This document shows, piece after piece, positions 36,388 through 47,164 of a stretch of 64,000 nucleotides of DNA. The notes below the pieces were generated by a model, which did no database searches, was not told where the DNA came from, and was given only the letters and a program-made list of their open reading frames with translations. The translations under genes were made by a program, and so were the position numbers. Source of the stretch: Leptidea sinapis (taxonomy: Eukaryota; Arthropoda; Insecta; Lepidoptera; Pieridae); assembly GCF_905404315.1 (NCBI RefSeq), contig NC_066301.1, forward strand, positions 7,502,001-7,566,000. Reading direction: 5' to 3'. How positions within the stretch are numbered: the stretch's first letter is position 1; each line of letters begins with the position of its first letter.

Positions 36388-39316
36388 AAGCTGACCCAGC
36401 AAACGTTGTCTTGCCATCATAGTTAACATCTGTAGTTATTCTACCAACTAAAGCTAAAATTAAGATGGTTTTTTACCTCCTGAGAAAGTTAGAAAGATAC
36501 AAAGATTTATTTATTTTAAACTGTTCTATCCATTTGATTTCTGAGTGACGGGGAAGGAAAAACTAAATGGTTGTTGTTTTTTAATTCCCAACATTTTCAT
36601 ATTTATTCACATTTTAACCTTTTCTGGAATTCCACAAATAATTCAAGACCGAAATTAGCCAAATCGGTCCAGCCGTTCTCGAGTTTTTTTTTTTATGGAA
36701 TAGGAGGACAAACGAGCGTACGGGTCACCTGTTGTTAAGTGATCACCGCCGCCCATACTCTCTTGCAACACCAGAGGAATCACAGGAGCGTTGCCGGCAT
36801 TTAAGGAAGGTATACGCGTTTTTTTTGAAGGTACCCATGTCGTATCGTCCCGGAAACACCGCACAAGGAAGTTCATTCCACAGCTTTGCAGTACGTGGAA
36901 GAAAGCTCCTTGTAAGCCGCACTGTGGAGGACCGCCACACATCCAGATGCTGAGGATGATATCCTAACTTGTGGCGAGTCGTGCGAAGGTGGAATTCGGC
37001 GGCAGGAATTAGGTTAAACAGCTCTTCGGAACACTCCCCGTGATGAGGTAGAAGACACACAATGAAGCGACGTCTCTACGCAACGCCAAGTAATCCAGCC
37101 GTTCACAGAGCACTGGGTCCCCAACAATTCGCGCTGCTCTGCGTTGCACGCGGTCAAATGGATTGAGCTGATACTGGGGTGCGCACGACCAGAGATGACA
37201 GCAATACTCCATGTGTGGCCGGATCTGCGCTTTGTACAGCGCTAGAATGTGGGCCGGCTTGAAGTATTGCCGTGCTCTATTAATGACGCCCAGTTTCTTT
37301 GAAGCCAATTTGGCTTTGCCCTCCAGATGGCCACGGAATTGGCAATCGCTCGAGATTTCGAGACCCAGTATTCCGATACTAGGCGAGGCTTTTAGGGAAG
37401 TGTTGTCGAAGAGCGGTGATGCGACAAATGGGGTTTTTTTAGTGGTAAACGCGCAAACTTGAGTCTTCTGGGGGTTAAATTGGACAAGGTTCAATTTACC
37501 CCATTCCGCGACCTTCTCAAGAGAGGACTCGATAGAAGACACAAGTTTCTCCCGGCACTGGTCGACGATTTCCCGAGAGAGACGTGCATGGCCCGTGTAT
37601 ACGGCATCACCAGTGCTGTCATCTGCATAGCAATGAATGTTGGAGGTGTCCAACATATCATTGATATGCAGAAGAAACAGCGTAGGAGATAGCACACAGC
37701 CTTGGGGCACTCCAACATTCACGGGCTTCGGGTTCGAGCAATGTCCGTCAACAACGACCTGTATGCTGCGCCCAGTGAGGAAGCTGGAGGTCCACTTGCA
37801 CAAGCTCTCGGGAAGCCCAAATGATGGAAGTTTAGAGAGGAGCGCCTTATGCCATACACGATCAAAGGCCTTCGCTATATCCAGGCTAACTGCCAGGCCT
37901 TCCCCCTTGCTTTCAATAGCCGCAGCCCATCTATGTGTTAGGTATACCAGAAGATCACCTGCCGACCGACCATGGCGAAACCCGTATTGTCGGTCGTTGA
38001 TCAACTGGTGACCCTCTAGGTATACCAAGAGCTGACGGCTAATTATGCTCTCCATGATTTTGGAGAGCAGGGAGGTAATAGCAATAGGCCTGTAGTTTGC
38101 CGGATCCGAACTGTCTCCTTTTTTTTGGATCTGATGGACAAGGGCTGACTTCCATGAGTCAGGGACTACGCCTTTGGAATAAGAGTGCCGGAATAAACGC
38201 GTTAGCACCGGCGTCAACTCAGGGGCACACGTTCTAAGCACGATTGGAGAAATGCCATCCGGCCCGCTCGACTTCCTGACGTCCAACGAAAACAGAGCTC
38301 GCCTAACAGTTTTCTGTCTGAACTGTACTTCAGGCATAGAGCTCTGACACCACGGGATGGTCGGCGGTGTTTTTCCGTTGTCGTCAAGAGTCGAGTTGGA
38401 GGCGAAAAGAGCGCACAGGAGATCGGCTTTCTCTTTTGCCGTATGGGCCAGGGTGTCATTCCTCATGTGCAACGGCGGCATGGACGGCTGGCTGAAGATA
38501 CCAAGAGCAGCTTTCGACAACGACCAGAACTTGCGTGTTCCGGTCGGGTAACTGGAAAGCTGCTCGCCGATTTTGCCGACGTGTTTTGACTTTGCACGGG
38601 CGATTTGCCGCTTAAAAAATCTGGAAGCACGGTTGTATTTCCTCTTTAGAACTATGCAGTTCGGATCCTTTGTGCCCAGCGCCGCAACCCAAGTTCGATA
38701 CGCCTGTTTTTTGCAGTCAGATGCTGCTTTAACTGACGCATCGAACCAGGGCTGTGATCTGCCACCGATCGGTACTACAGAGCTTGGTATAAAAATATCC
38801 ATGCCCTGTAGTATGACATCGGCTACTGCAACGGCGCAGGCACTAGGATCATCCGAAGGGAAACAAATCCTGCTCCAAGGGTAGGATGCAAAAAAGGAAC
38901 GCATCCTATCCCAATCTGCTGACTTGTAGTGCCAAACGCGGCGGGTCGCTGGTGGTCTGCGACGTGGGCGTCGTATAGGCACTACACTCCTGACCAGGTA
39001 ATGGTCGGACGTTCCGAGAGGGGCGTCGACAATGACCTGGTAACCATCGGGATGTGTAGTCAGCAGAAGATCTAATAAGGACGGCATGTGGCTATCCACA
39101 TCCGGGAGCCGCGTTGGCGACTCAACCAATTGGGATAGATCGTACGCCAATGCAAAATTATGCACAGATCGCCCTGCGTAGTCTGTGGTACGTGATCCAA
39201 GCCATTCGGCATTGTGCCCGTTGAAATCACCCAAGACTACGATTTCAGCGGAGGGGATCTGTGCAAGCACGAGAGTTTTAGCAAGACTAACGAACAGCAA
39301 TTCATTTTTATATAGA
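36388..39316 (+). repeat. Repeat E, split by a LINE (36388-36685 and 39271-39316)
   Basis: AGCTGACCCAGCAAACGTTG at 36388 opens the copy and CAGCCGTTCTCGAG ends its left part at 36685. The right part, AGTTTTAGCAAGACTAACGA, resumes at 39277. In the uninterrupted reverse copy at 42126-42778 the two parts are contiguous. The LINE at 36686-39270 therefore inserted into this element. Confidence 0.85.
36686..39270 (-). mobile_element. LINE with a long ORF2 (partial endonuclease plus RT)
   Basis: A long reverse frame (39300-37009, 763 codons) covers part of the AP-type endonuclease (VVLGDFNGHNAEW; SDHYLVRS) and a full reverse transcriptase. RT landmarks are VRKSSGPDGI, VSLDIAKAFDRVWH (motif A Asp), VNVGVPQGCVLSP (motif B) and CYADDSTGDAVY (YADD). 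A frameshift near 37050 moves the C-terminus (HLDVWRSSTVRL, KLWNELPCAVFPGRYDMG) into another frame at 37060-36743. The 3' end is CTCCTATTCCATAAAAAAA at 36686. The element is 5'-truncated inside the endonuclease: the first ~9 codons of the open frame come from repeat E. Fragments of the same family lie at 8136, 9960, 27150, 48444 and 59625. Clade is probably Jockey/CR1-like. Codon use is more GC-rich than the host genes around it. Confidence 0.92.
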
Positions 39317-39718
39317 TAGATAGATGTAGCACCTAATGAAATAATAATACAAACTAATTTGTTATGTAAGGTATTTTGTTATGTTAAACATAACAAAAAA
39401 TTTAAAAATTGATTTTATGTAACCGTTGAGTATCTTGTGGGTTGAGAAGAACTCACGAGCTCTAATTTTCCCGAACTTAAGGTAGATTCAGTTATTTTAA
39501 GAAAAATATTTATACTCGTAGTGACGATTCAAAACTTTACTAACAGAGATAATATGGATCTGATCCAAAGTAAATGTTTTAATTATTAAAGTGAAACTTT
39601 TATTACAGCGTCTCAAACTTTTTCGTCTGTGTGTTGTATGTCGCGTGACGGTCGGGCGACAGTAGTGTGTATAGACTATTACTCATTTGTGCCAGTGCTC
39701 GACGCTATTTTGTTTGTG

Positions 39719-41142
39719 TTTGTCAGTGTTTAATGTAAATGTTGTTTGTCAGTGTTTAATGTAAGTGTTGTTTGTCAGTGTTTAATGTAAATGTTGTTTG
39801 TCAGTGTTAAATGTAAAAGTTGTTTGTCAGTGTTTAATGTAAATGTCGTTTGTCAGTGTTTGATGTAAATGTTGTTTGTCAGTGTTTAATGTAAATGTCG
39901 TTTGTCAGTGTTTAATGTAAATGTCGTTTGTCAGTGTTTAATGTAAATGTCGTTTGTCAGTGTTTAATGTAAATGTTGTTTGTCAGTGTTTAATGTAAAT
40001 GTCGTTTGTTAGTGTTTGATGTAAATGTTGTTTGTCAGTGTTAAATGTAAAAGTTGTTTGTCAGTGTTTAATGTAAATGTCGTTTGTCAGTGTTTGATGT
40101 AAATGTTGTTTGTCAGTGTTTAATGTAAATGTTGTTTGTCAGTGTTAAATGTAAAAGTTGTTTGTCAGTGTTTAATGTAAATGTCGTTTGTCAGTGTTTG
40201 ATGTAAATGTTGTTTGTCAGTGTTTAATGTAAATGTCGTTTGTCAGTGTTTAATGTAAATGTCGTTTGTCAGTGTTTAATGTAAATGTCGTTTGTCAGTG
40301 TTTAATGTAAATGTTGTTTGTCAGTGTTTAATGTAAATGTCGTTTGTTAGTGTTTGATGTAAATGTTGTTTGTCAGTGTTAAATGTAAAAGTTGTTTGTC
40401 AGTGTTTAATGTAAATGTCGTTTGTCAGTGTTTGATGTAAATGTTGTTTGTCAGTGTTTAATGTAAATGTCGTTTGTCAGTGTTTGATGTAAATGTCGTT
40501 TGTCAGTGTTTAATGTAAATGTCGTTTGTCAGTGTTTAATGTAAATGTTGTTTGTCAGTGTTTAATGTAAATGTCGTTTGTTAGTGTTTGATGTAAATGT
40601 TGTTTGTCAGTGTTAAATGTAAAAGTTGTTTGTCAGTGTTTAATGTAAATGTCGTTTGTCAGTGTTTGATGTAAATATTGTTTGTCAGTGTTTAATGTAA
40701 ATGTCGTTTGTCAGTGTTTAATGTAAATGTCGTTTGTCAGTGTTTAATGTAAATGTTGTTTGTCAGTGTTTAATGTAAATGTCGTTTGTCAGTGTTTAAT
40801 GTAAATGTCGTTTGTCAGTGTTTAATGTAAAAGTTGTTTGTCAGTGTTTAATGTAAATGTCGTTTGTCAGTGTTTGATGTAAATATTGTTTGTCAGTGTT
40901 TAATGTAAATGTCGTTTGTCAGTGTTTAATGTAAATGTCGTTTGTCAGTGTTTAATGTAAATGTTGTTTGTCAGTGTTTAATGTAAATGTCGTTTGTTAG
41001 TGTTTGATGTAAATGTTGTTTGTCAGTGTTAAATGTAAAAGTTGTTTGTCAGTGTTTAATGTAAATGTCGTTTGTCAGTGTTTGATGTAAATGTTGTTTG
41101 TCAGTGTTTAATGTAAATGTTGTTTGTCAGTGTTTATTGTAA
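39719..41142. repeat. 26-bp minisatellite, about 55 units
   Basis: TTTGTCAGTGTTTAATGTAAAT plus GTYG repeats head to tail with a strict 26-bp period. Variant units (TTAGTGTTTGATG; GTTAAATGTAAAAG) recur in fixed order. The TTAGTG variant starts at 40001, 40339, 40573 and 40989, spaced 13, 9 and 16 units apart. No open frame spans it. Confidence 0.95.
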
Positions 41143-41293
41143 TCCTTTTCAATCAATATTTTTAACCAGGGTTACACAGAGTTCAATGAAAATGTTAGTT
41201 GGGAATTGGTCTACTTTTATTATATCCCATTATCATTCGAATTTTCCAAGTATAAAATTAAGAATATTATTATAAATTTGAAAAACAATTTTG

Positions 41294-41665
41294 TTTTTCA
41301 AATTTTATTTGTGTATTAATCCTAGAAGTGAGGGTTATCACTTTAAAAACATAATATATTGTTTAGATTTACAAGAGCGACATCTCATGTCAATTTCCCA
41401 ATATGCAAATATTGGGGTGGAGCAGGTTGTCAACTGTTAAGTAATCCTGTAGATGAAGCCACAACCTGAGAGTTGAACAAAGGAAACAGAATTTTATAAC
41501 GAGGCGGTACTCGAACGGTTAGCTCAGTTGGTTAGAGCACCGGCACGGAACGCCGGAGGTCATGGGTTCGAATCACGCATCGATCCTAATTTTTTTTTTC
41601 AAATTTTCTTTGTGTATTGATCCTAGAAGTGAGGGTTATCACTTTTGAAACATAACATATTGTTT
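41294..41665 (+). mobile_element. tRNA-derived SINE with duplicated tail
   Basis: GGTTAGCTCAGTTGGTTAGAG (A box), a CCGGC/GCCGG anticodon-like stem and GGGTTCGAATCAC (B box) lie at 41518-41578. The acceptor and T stems do not pair well, so this is not a functional tRNA. A ~70-bp segment (TTTTTCAAATTTT ... CCTAGAAGTGAGGGTTATCA) occurs at both 41294-41364 and 41593-41665. Confidence 0.75.
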
Positions 41666-41927
41666 AAAAATAAGATTGATAAAGCGATTTTTATACCCAT
41701 AATGGAATATTAATCCAAAAATTTTTAGTTAAATGTCTATAATGTGAAAAAAAGTTTCACTTTTACCGTGATTTCATAAAACCACACAATCCTTTTTTCA
41801 ATTAGGCTTAAACGAAGCGCTTTTGAATCGTCACTATAAATATTATTCTTAAAAGCGTTTTGTTTAAGTCTAATTAAATAAATTTTATTTTTAATAAATG
41901 GAAGTGAACGTCCATAGCTAAACCTAA

Positions 41928-41995
41928 GCGGATAAAGTGTTGGAGGTATCACCTCAAGAGACGCGTGTTCGAATCTCGTATCGCTCACATGTCAT
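41928..41995 (+). mobile_element. tRNA-like SINE head
   Basis: TAAGCGGATAAAGTGTTGGAGG and GTGTTCGAATCTCG resemble A and B boxes with tRNA spacing. No cloverleaf closes, and the family is different from the SINE at 41294. Confidence 0.4.
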
Positions 41996-42125
41996 TGCTT
42001 GTGGTGGTGTCGTTGGCCAGGTTCCCTTCCAACTTTAAAATATGGTTGAGTGAGTCGGTCGATTGCTAAAAGATGCTGTTACCGAAAACTCTTTATATTC
42101 TTAAATTTTGAGTAATCTTACATAC

Positions 42126-42778
42126 TTATAGATATATATCTATATATATAAAAATGAATTGCTGTTCGTTAGTCTCGCTAAAACTCGAGAACGACTGGTC
42201 CGATTTGGCTAATTTAGGTCTTGAATTATTTGTGGAAGCCCAGGGAAGGTTTAAAAGGTGAATAAATATCAAAAAATGCTCGGAATTAAATAAAAACAAC
42301 AATTTTGTTTTTCCTTTGAAGTGTCCCTGTCGTTCAGAAATCAAAATGAAATTGAATTGAATAGTTTAAAATGAATAATTAATTAGATTTTTTTTATCTT
42401 TCTTACATTCTCAGGAGGTAAAAAAGAAACTTAATTTTAGCTAACTATAGTTGGTGAATTAACTACAGTTCTTAACTATTTATCAGATTATTTTTATGGA
42501 GATTGATAAATCTTAAGTTTTGTCATAAATTAAATTTCTAAACGCAAACATAATATTTGAGATTTGACAAACAACTATAAGTACATTGATAAAGAGATAT
42601 CCAAGGAAATAGTCACTCATCACGATATCTCTGGAACCATAAGGCGTAGAGACATGAAATTTGGTAGGAATATTCCTTTCGCCGAGTAGAGGTCAGCTAA
42701 GAACGGATTTTAAAAAATTCCACCCGCAAGATTTTTTTTTATAACAAACAGAACAACGTTTGTCGGGTCAGCTAGTAT
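42126..42778 (-). repeat. Repeat E, intact reverse copy
   Basis: Reads outward from CTAGCTGACCCGACAAACG at 42778 to CAATTCATTTTTATATATAT near 42140. It is the uninterrupted reference for the copy split by the LINE at 36686-39270. It probably lies in intron 1 or the upstream flank of the gene at 43347. Confidence 0.75.
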
Positions 42779-42859
42779 CTACATAAATATTGAAGTGCAG
42801 TGTGAAGTGAATGCTTGCCTAATACCTTTATATCGTCTGTGGATTTGATCCATCATTTG

Positions 42860-42893
42860 AACTGTCATTCGAGAGCTGGCTCGAATGACAGTT
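42860..42893. repeat. Perfect 14-bp hairpin
   Basis: AACTGTCATTCGAG at 42860-42873 and its exact reverse complement at 42880-42893 flank a 6-nt loop. It lies about 450 bp upstream of the secreted-protein exon at 43347. Confidence 0.75.
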
Positions 42894-43346
42894 CTAGGAA
42901 GTAGGGTCAGCAAGAAAAACTCAACAAAAGCGGTTTAAATCAATTGAACATACAAAATTAAATGTTAAATTATTTTGAAACTCATAAAATAATACGATTA
43001 GATATAATTTCGCGCGTGAAAAATTCGCGCGCCTAAATCGCTCGGTAATCAATGGTCTTGGAACTTAGTACCCAGACGTAGAACGGATGCGGATCTATCT
43101 ATACCTGTAGGAAACAGCACAGTCCTTTAAACGGGAACACAATAATGATTGCACATTACAGCGTCGCGACAGAAAAGCAATAACAACATATTTGATAACA
43201 TTTTTCAATCTAAGATCAAAAGAGACGCCTATAATCATGTTATTTATATCAAATAAATCATTTATATCATAATAAAACATTTACAATAAAATTTCACGCT
43301 GTTTGATTTGTGAAACGTTGTATAAATTTTGCTTTTTTGTTTACAG

Positions 43347-46300
43347 GCTCTCTTCTCTTTAGTAGTACTAGTTGGCTGCTACCCACAGCAAAATGGATGG
43401 GAAGACATCATTGAAGATAGAGGATTTGATTTCTTTAGCAATTATGAAAGACTGAATAACCAAAGATATACTGAATCTGATGAAAACGATAATAATGATG
43501 ACCGAGATCGAAATAATCGTAATCGAAATAATAACAATAATCGAAATAACGATGGTGAAAATAGTCAAGTGCAGGGAAATGCAGAGGTTAGAAGACAGGA
43601 CAATAATAGAAACAGCAGTAATAGAGGTAGTGAGAGTACAAGACGCAGAGGAAACCAAGGACAGACAAACATAAACGGACAAGGCAGTTTATCAGCCCAG
43701 GACCAATTTGTTTTGGGTGGTCAGAGACAAAATAATAATAATAATCGAGTTCGTGGAAACCAAGGAAACAGAAACAATCAGAATCAAGCGGCTAGCGTAT
43801 TCCAAGGACAATCGAATTTACAAGGTAACCTAGACAATGGACAAGGAAGCTTATCAGCCCAGCGCCAAATTGTAATTGCTGGTCAGGAACAAAATAATAA
43901 TAATAGAGGTCGCGGAAATCAGAGAAATAGAAACAACCAAAACCAAGCGACTGCGGTATTACAGAAGCAATCGAACGTACAGGGTATTGGACAAGGAAGC
44001 TTATCAGCCCAGGGCCAAATTGTAATTGCTGGTCAGGAACAAAATAATAACAAAAGAGGTGGTGGAAACCAGGGAAATAGAAATAACCAAAACCAAGCGA
44101 CAGCGGTATTTATAGAACAATCGGATGTACAAGGTAGCCTGAACAATAGGCAAGAAAGCTTATCAGCCCAGCGCCAGATTGTAATTGCTGGTCAGGAACA
44201 AAATAATAATAATAGAGGTCGTGGAAACCAGGGAAATAGAAATAACCAAAACCAAGCGACTGCAGTATTACAAGAGCAATTGAACGTTCAAGGTAATCTA
44301 GACAATGGACAAGAAAGCTTATCAGCCCAGCGCCAGATTGTAATTGCTGGTCAGGAACAAAATAATAACAATAGAGGTCGTGGAAACCAGGGAAATAGAA
44401 ATAACCAAAACCAAGCGACTGCAGTATTACAAGAGCAATCGAACGTACAAGGTAACCTAGACAATGGACAAGGAAGCTTATCAGCCCAGCGTCAAATTGT
44501 AATTGCTGGTCAGGAAGAAAATATTGATAATAATAGAGGTCGTGGAAACCAGGGAAATAGAAACGACCAAAACCAAGCGACTGCGGAATTAGAAGAGCAA
44601 TCGTACGTACAAGGTAACCTAGAAAATGGACAAGGAAGCTTATCAGCCCAGCGCCAGATTGTAATTGCTGGTCAAGAACAAAATAATAATAATAGAGGTC
44701 GTGGAAACCAGGGAAATAGAAATAACCAAAACCAAGCGACTGCAGTATTACAAGAGCAATCGAACGTACAAGGTAACCTAGACAATGGACAAGGAAGCTT
44801 ATCAGCCCAGCGTCAAATTGTAATTGCTGGTCAGGAAGAAAATATTGATAATAATAGAGGTCGTGGAAACCAGGGAAATAGAAACGACCAAAACCAAGCG
44901 ACTGCGGAATTAGAAGAGCAATCGTACGTACAAGGTAACCTAGACAATGGACAAGGAAGCTTATCAGCCCAGCGCCAAATTGTAATTGCTGGTCAGGAAC
45001 AGAATAATAATGATAATCGAGGCCTTGGAAGTCAAGGAAACTTAAACAAGCAAAACCAAGTTACTGCGGTATTACAAGAGCAATCGAACGTACAAGGTAA
45101 CCTAGATAATGGACAAGGCAGCTTATCAGCCCAGCGCCAGATTGTAATTGCTGGTCAGGAACAAAATAATAACAATAGAGGTCGTGGAAACCAGGGAAAT
45201 AGAAATAATCAAAACCAAGCGACTGCAGTATTACAAGAGCAATCGAACGTTCAAGGTTACCTAGATAATGGACAAGGAAGCTTATCAGCCCAGCGCCAGA
45301 TTGTAATTGCTGGTCAGGAACAAAATAATAATAATAGAGGTCGTGGAAACCAGGGAAATAGAAATAACCAAAACCAAGCGACTGCAGTATTCCTAGAACA
45401 ATCGGATGTACAAGGTAGCCTGAACAATGGACAAGAAAGCTTATCAGCCCAGCGCCAAATTGTAATTGCTGGTCAAGAACAAAATAATAATGATAATAAT
45501 AGAGGTCGCGGAAATCAGAGAAATAGAAACAACCAGAACCAAGCCACTGCGGTATTAGAAGAGCAATCGAACGTACAAGGTAACCTAGACAATGGAGAAG
45601 GAAGCTTATCAGCCCAGCGCCAAATTGTTCTTACTGGTCAGGAACAAAATAATAATAATAATAACAGAGGTCGTGGAAATCAAGGAAATAGAAGGAACCA
45701 AAACCAAGCGACTGCAGTGTTACAAGGCCAATTAAATGTACAAGGTAACCAGGACAATGGACAAGGAAGCTTATCAGCCCAGCGCCAAATTGTAATTGCT
45801 GGTCAGGAACAAAATAATAATGATAATAATAGAGGTCGTGGAAATCAGGGAAATAGAAACAACCAGAACCAAGCGACTGCGGTATTACAGGAGCAATCGA
45901 ATGTACAAGGTAACCTAGACAATGGAGAAGGAAGCTTATCAGCCCAGCGCCAAATTGTAATTGCTGGTCAGGAACAGAATAATAATGATAATCGAGGCCT
46001 TGGAAGTCAAGGAAACGGAAACAACCAAAACCTAGCGACTGTGGTACTCCAAGGACAAAGTAATTTACAAGGTTACCTGGACAACAGACCGAGAGGCTTA
46101 TCAAATCAGGATAAACTTTTCATTGCCACCCAAGAACAAAGCAATAATAATCAAGATCGTGGAAATCAGGGAATCAGGAAGTATAATGCAATAATTATTA
46201 ATCATGGACAACCGAACTTAAAAGAAAACCTTTTACCTTTACCTCTTCAAGGATATAATCAAAATTTGGGCTACATAAGAAATGGATATCAGACATATAG

Positions 46301-46460
46301 AAGTGATTACTTTGGATATCCGTCGTTTAATATGGATTATTCTTATTATCCTGGTCATACCAATGCGTATGTTCCGAACTACTTCAATTACGTTGGTAAT
46401 TACGACCCTCACCTAGCCCGCAGCTATAATGATGATTACGGACTCTCTTACCCTTATTAA
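43347..46460 (+). CDS. Secreted Gln/Asn-rich tandem-repeat protein (main exon)
   Basis: The frame is open for 1037 codons from the acceptor TTTTTTGTTTACAG (ending 43346) to TAA at 46458-46460. The exon begins ALFSLVVLVGCYPQQ, the hydrophobic core and cleavage region of a signal peptide. The initiator Met must therefore sit in a short upstream exon ending in phase 0; I could not find it convincingly. A TTG at 43329 lies in the polypyrimidine tract and is not a start. After an acidic Asp/Asn/Arg segment come 15 repeats of about 53 residues plus one degenerate repeat. Each carries GSLSAQRQIVIAGQEQ, NNNNRGRGNQGNRNNQNQ, and a variable QEQSNVQGNLDN end. The last ~90 residues are Tyr-rich (SFNMDYSYYPGH; YDPHLARSYNDD). 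No known domain. An extracellular structural role (silk, cuticle or glue coat) is inference from composition. Confidence 0.85.
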   Translation, partial: ALFSLVVLVGCYPQQNGWEDIIEDRGFDFFSNYERLNNQRYTESDENDNNDDRDRNNRNRNNNNNRNNDGENSQVQGNAEVRRQDNNRNSSNRGSESTRRRGNQGQTNINGQGSLSAQDQFVLGGQRQNNNNNRVRGNQGNRNNQNQAASVFQGQSNLQGNLDNGQGSLSAQRQIVIAGQEQNNNNRGRGNQRNRNNQNQATAVLQKQSNVQGIGQGSLSAQGQIVIAGQEQNNNKRGGGNQGNRNNQNQATAVFIEQSDVQGSLNNRQESLSAQRQIVIAGQEQNNNNRGRGNQGNRNNQNQATAVLQEQLNVQGNLDNGQESLSAQRQIVIAGQEQNNNNRGRGNQGNRNNQNQATAVLQEQSNVQGNLDNGQGSLSAQRQIVIAGQEENIDNNRGRGNQGNRNDQNQATAELEEQSYVQGNLENGQGSLSAQRQIVIAGQEQNNNNRGRGNQGNRNNQNQATAVLQEQSNVQGNLDNGQGSLSAQRQIVIAGQEENIDNNRGRGNQGNRNDQNQATAELEEQSYVQGNLDNGQGSLSAQRQIVIAGQEQNNNDNRGLGSQGNLNKQNQVTAVLQEQSNVQGNLDNGQGSLSAQRQIVIAGQEQNNNNRGRGNQGNRNNQNQATAVLQEQSNVQGYLDNGQGSLSAQRQIVIAGQEQNNNNRGRGNQGNRNNQNQATAVFLEQSDVQGSLNNGQESLSAQRQIVIAGQEQNNNDNNRGRGNQRNRNNQNQATAVLEEQSNVQGNLDNGEGSLSAQRQIVLTGQEQNNNNNNRGRGNQGNRRNQNQATAVLQGQLNVQGNQDNGQGSLSAQRQIVIAGQEQNNNDNNRGRGNQGNRNNQNQATAVLQEQSNVQGNLDNGEGSLSAQRQIVIAGQEQNNNDNRGLGSQGNGNNQNLATVVLQGQSNLQGYLDNRPRGLSNQDKLFIATQEQSNNNQDRGNQGIRKYNAIIINHGQPNLKENLLPLPLQGYNQNLGYIRNGYQTYRSDYFGYPSFNMDYSYYPGHTNAYVPNYFNYVGNYDPHLARSYNDDYGLSYPY

Positions 46461-47164
46461 TTTATTGTATCTCAAATGTCCACTGGCTCTTGAACTATTG
46501 GAGTCGGTAGGAATATATCGAGCTCTTGAAGGTAGTATCTTTGAATACAATTTTGAATGGATCGTTGTTTTTTATTTAATCTTTGCAGCAAAACTTCCAT
46601 AAGCGCGTCTTGAGGCTAATTCAGATTCTTTTTTCTGACTTTACGCAAACTTCCGGCAAAAAAATCAGTTGAAACAAATTCAAGTGCATTTGTTTATTGG
46701 AGTTTACTTCTTAAGAATCGATTTGCGCCCGGTATGAGAAAAATATGGATAGTAAAATCTGCTCATCAAAATGCCATAGTAACGTTTTTGGTGCGCATCA
46801 TTTCTCGCGCACCTTTCACTTTCTTGTATTTTGAATCTTTATTATATTTTTGAAATTGTTTTATTATTATACTTTCATAAAGTTAAGTGAAAATTCTATA
46901 AATTATGGAAGAAAGTGGTGTAAATACTAGTGCCGGAAAATCGGATAAGCACGTATATGACATGTATTGTATATATAAACATGTGTGCTTTGTATTTATT
47001 TAATATTGAATTATCAATATAGTTGATACAAATTTATATGAGCTACGCACATAATTAAATGTTTAATTTAATATGGAGAGTATATATAGCGCATTTCACG
47101 CCAAATAGACAATTTTTAACCTAACCTATTATTTTATTTTTTTAATATCTATATTTTTTTTTAA

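Noticed and set aside
37211..38884. Plus-strand ORFs opposite the LINE
   Set aside because: They are antisense shadows of the reverse-transcriptase frame.
39719..41142. CRISPR-like array
   Set aside because: Units are contiguous 26-mers with no unique spacers in a eukaryotic genome; it is a minisatellite.
41518..41590. Functional tRNA gene
   Set aside because: A and B boxes and an anticodon-like stem are present, but the acceptor and T stems do not pair and position 33 of the loop is not T; it reads as a SINE head.
43329..43346. TTG start for the repeat-protein ORF
   Set aside because: These bases are the polypyrimidine tract and AG acceptor of an intron, not coding sequence.
43368..46104. 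Minus-strand ORFs opposite the repeat protein
   Set aside because: Open only because the sense strand is repetitive and lacks certain codons; no start or domain.
46905..47003. Small exon or 32-residue ORF (MEESGVNTSAGKSDKH...)
   Set aside because: The start looks protein-like and a GTATAT follows, but I found no partner exon or family, and the donor is weak.
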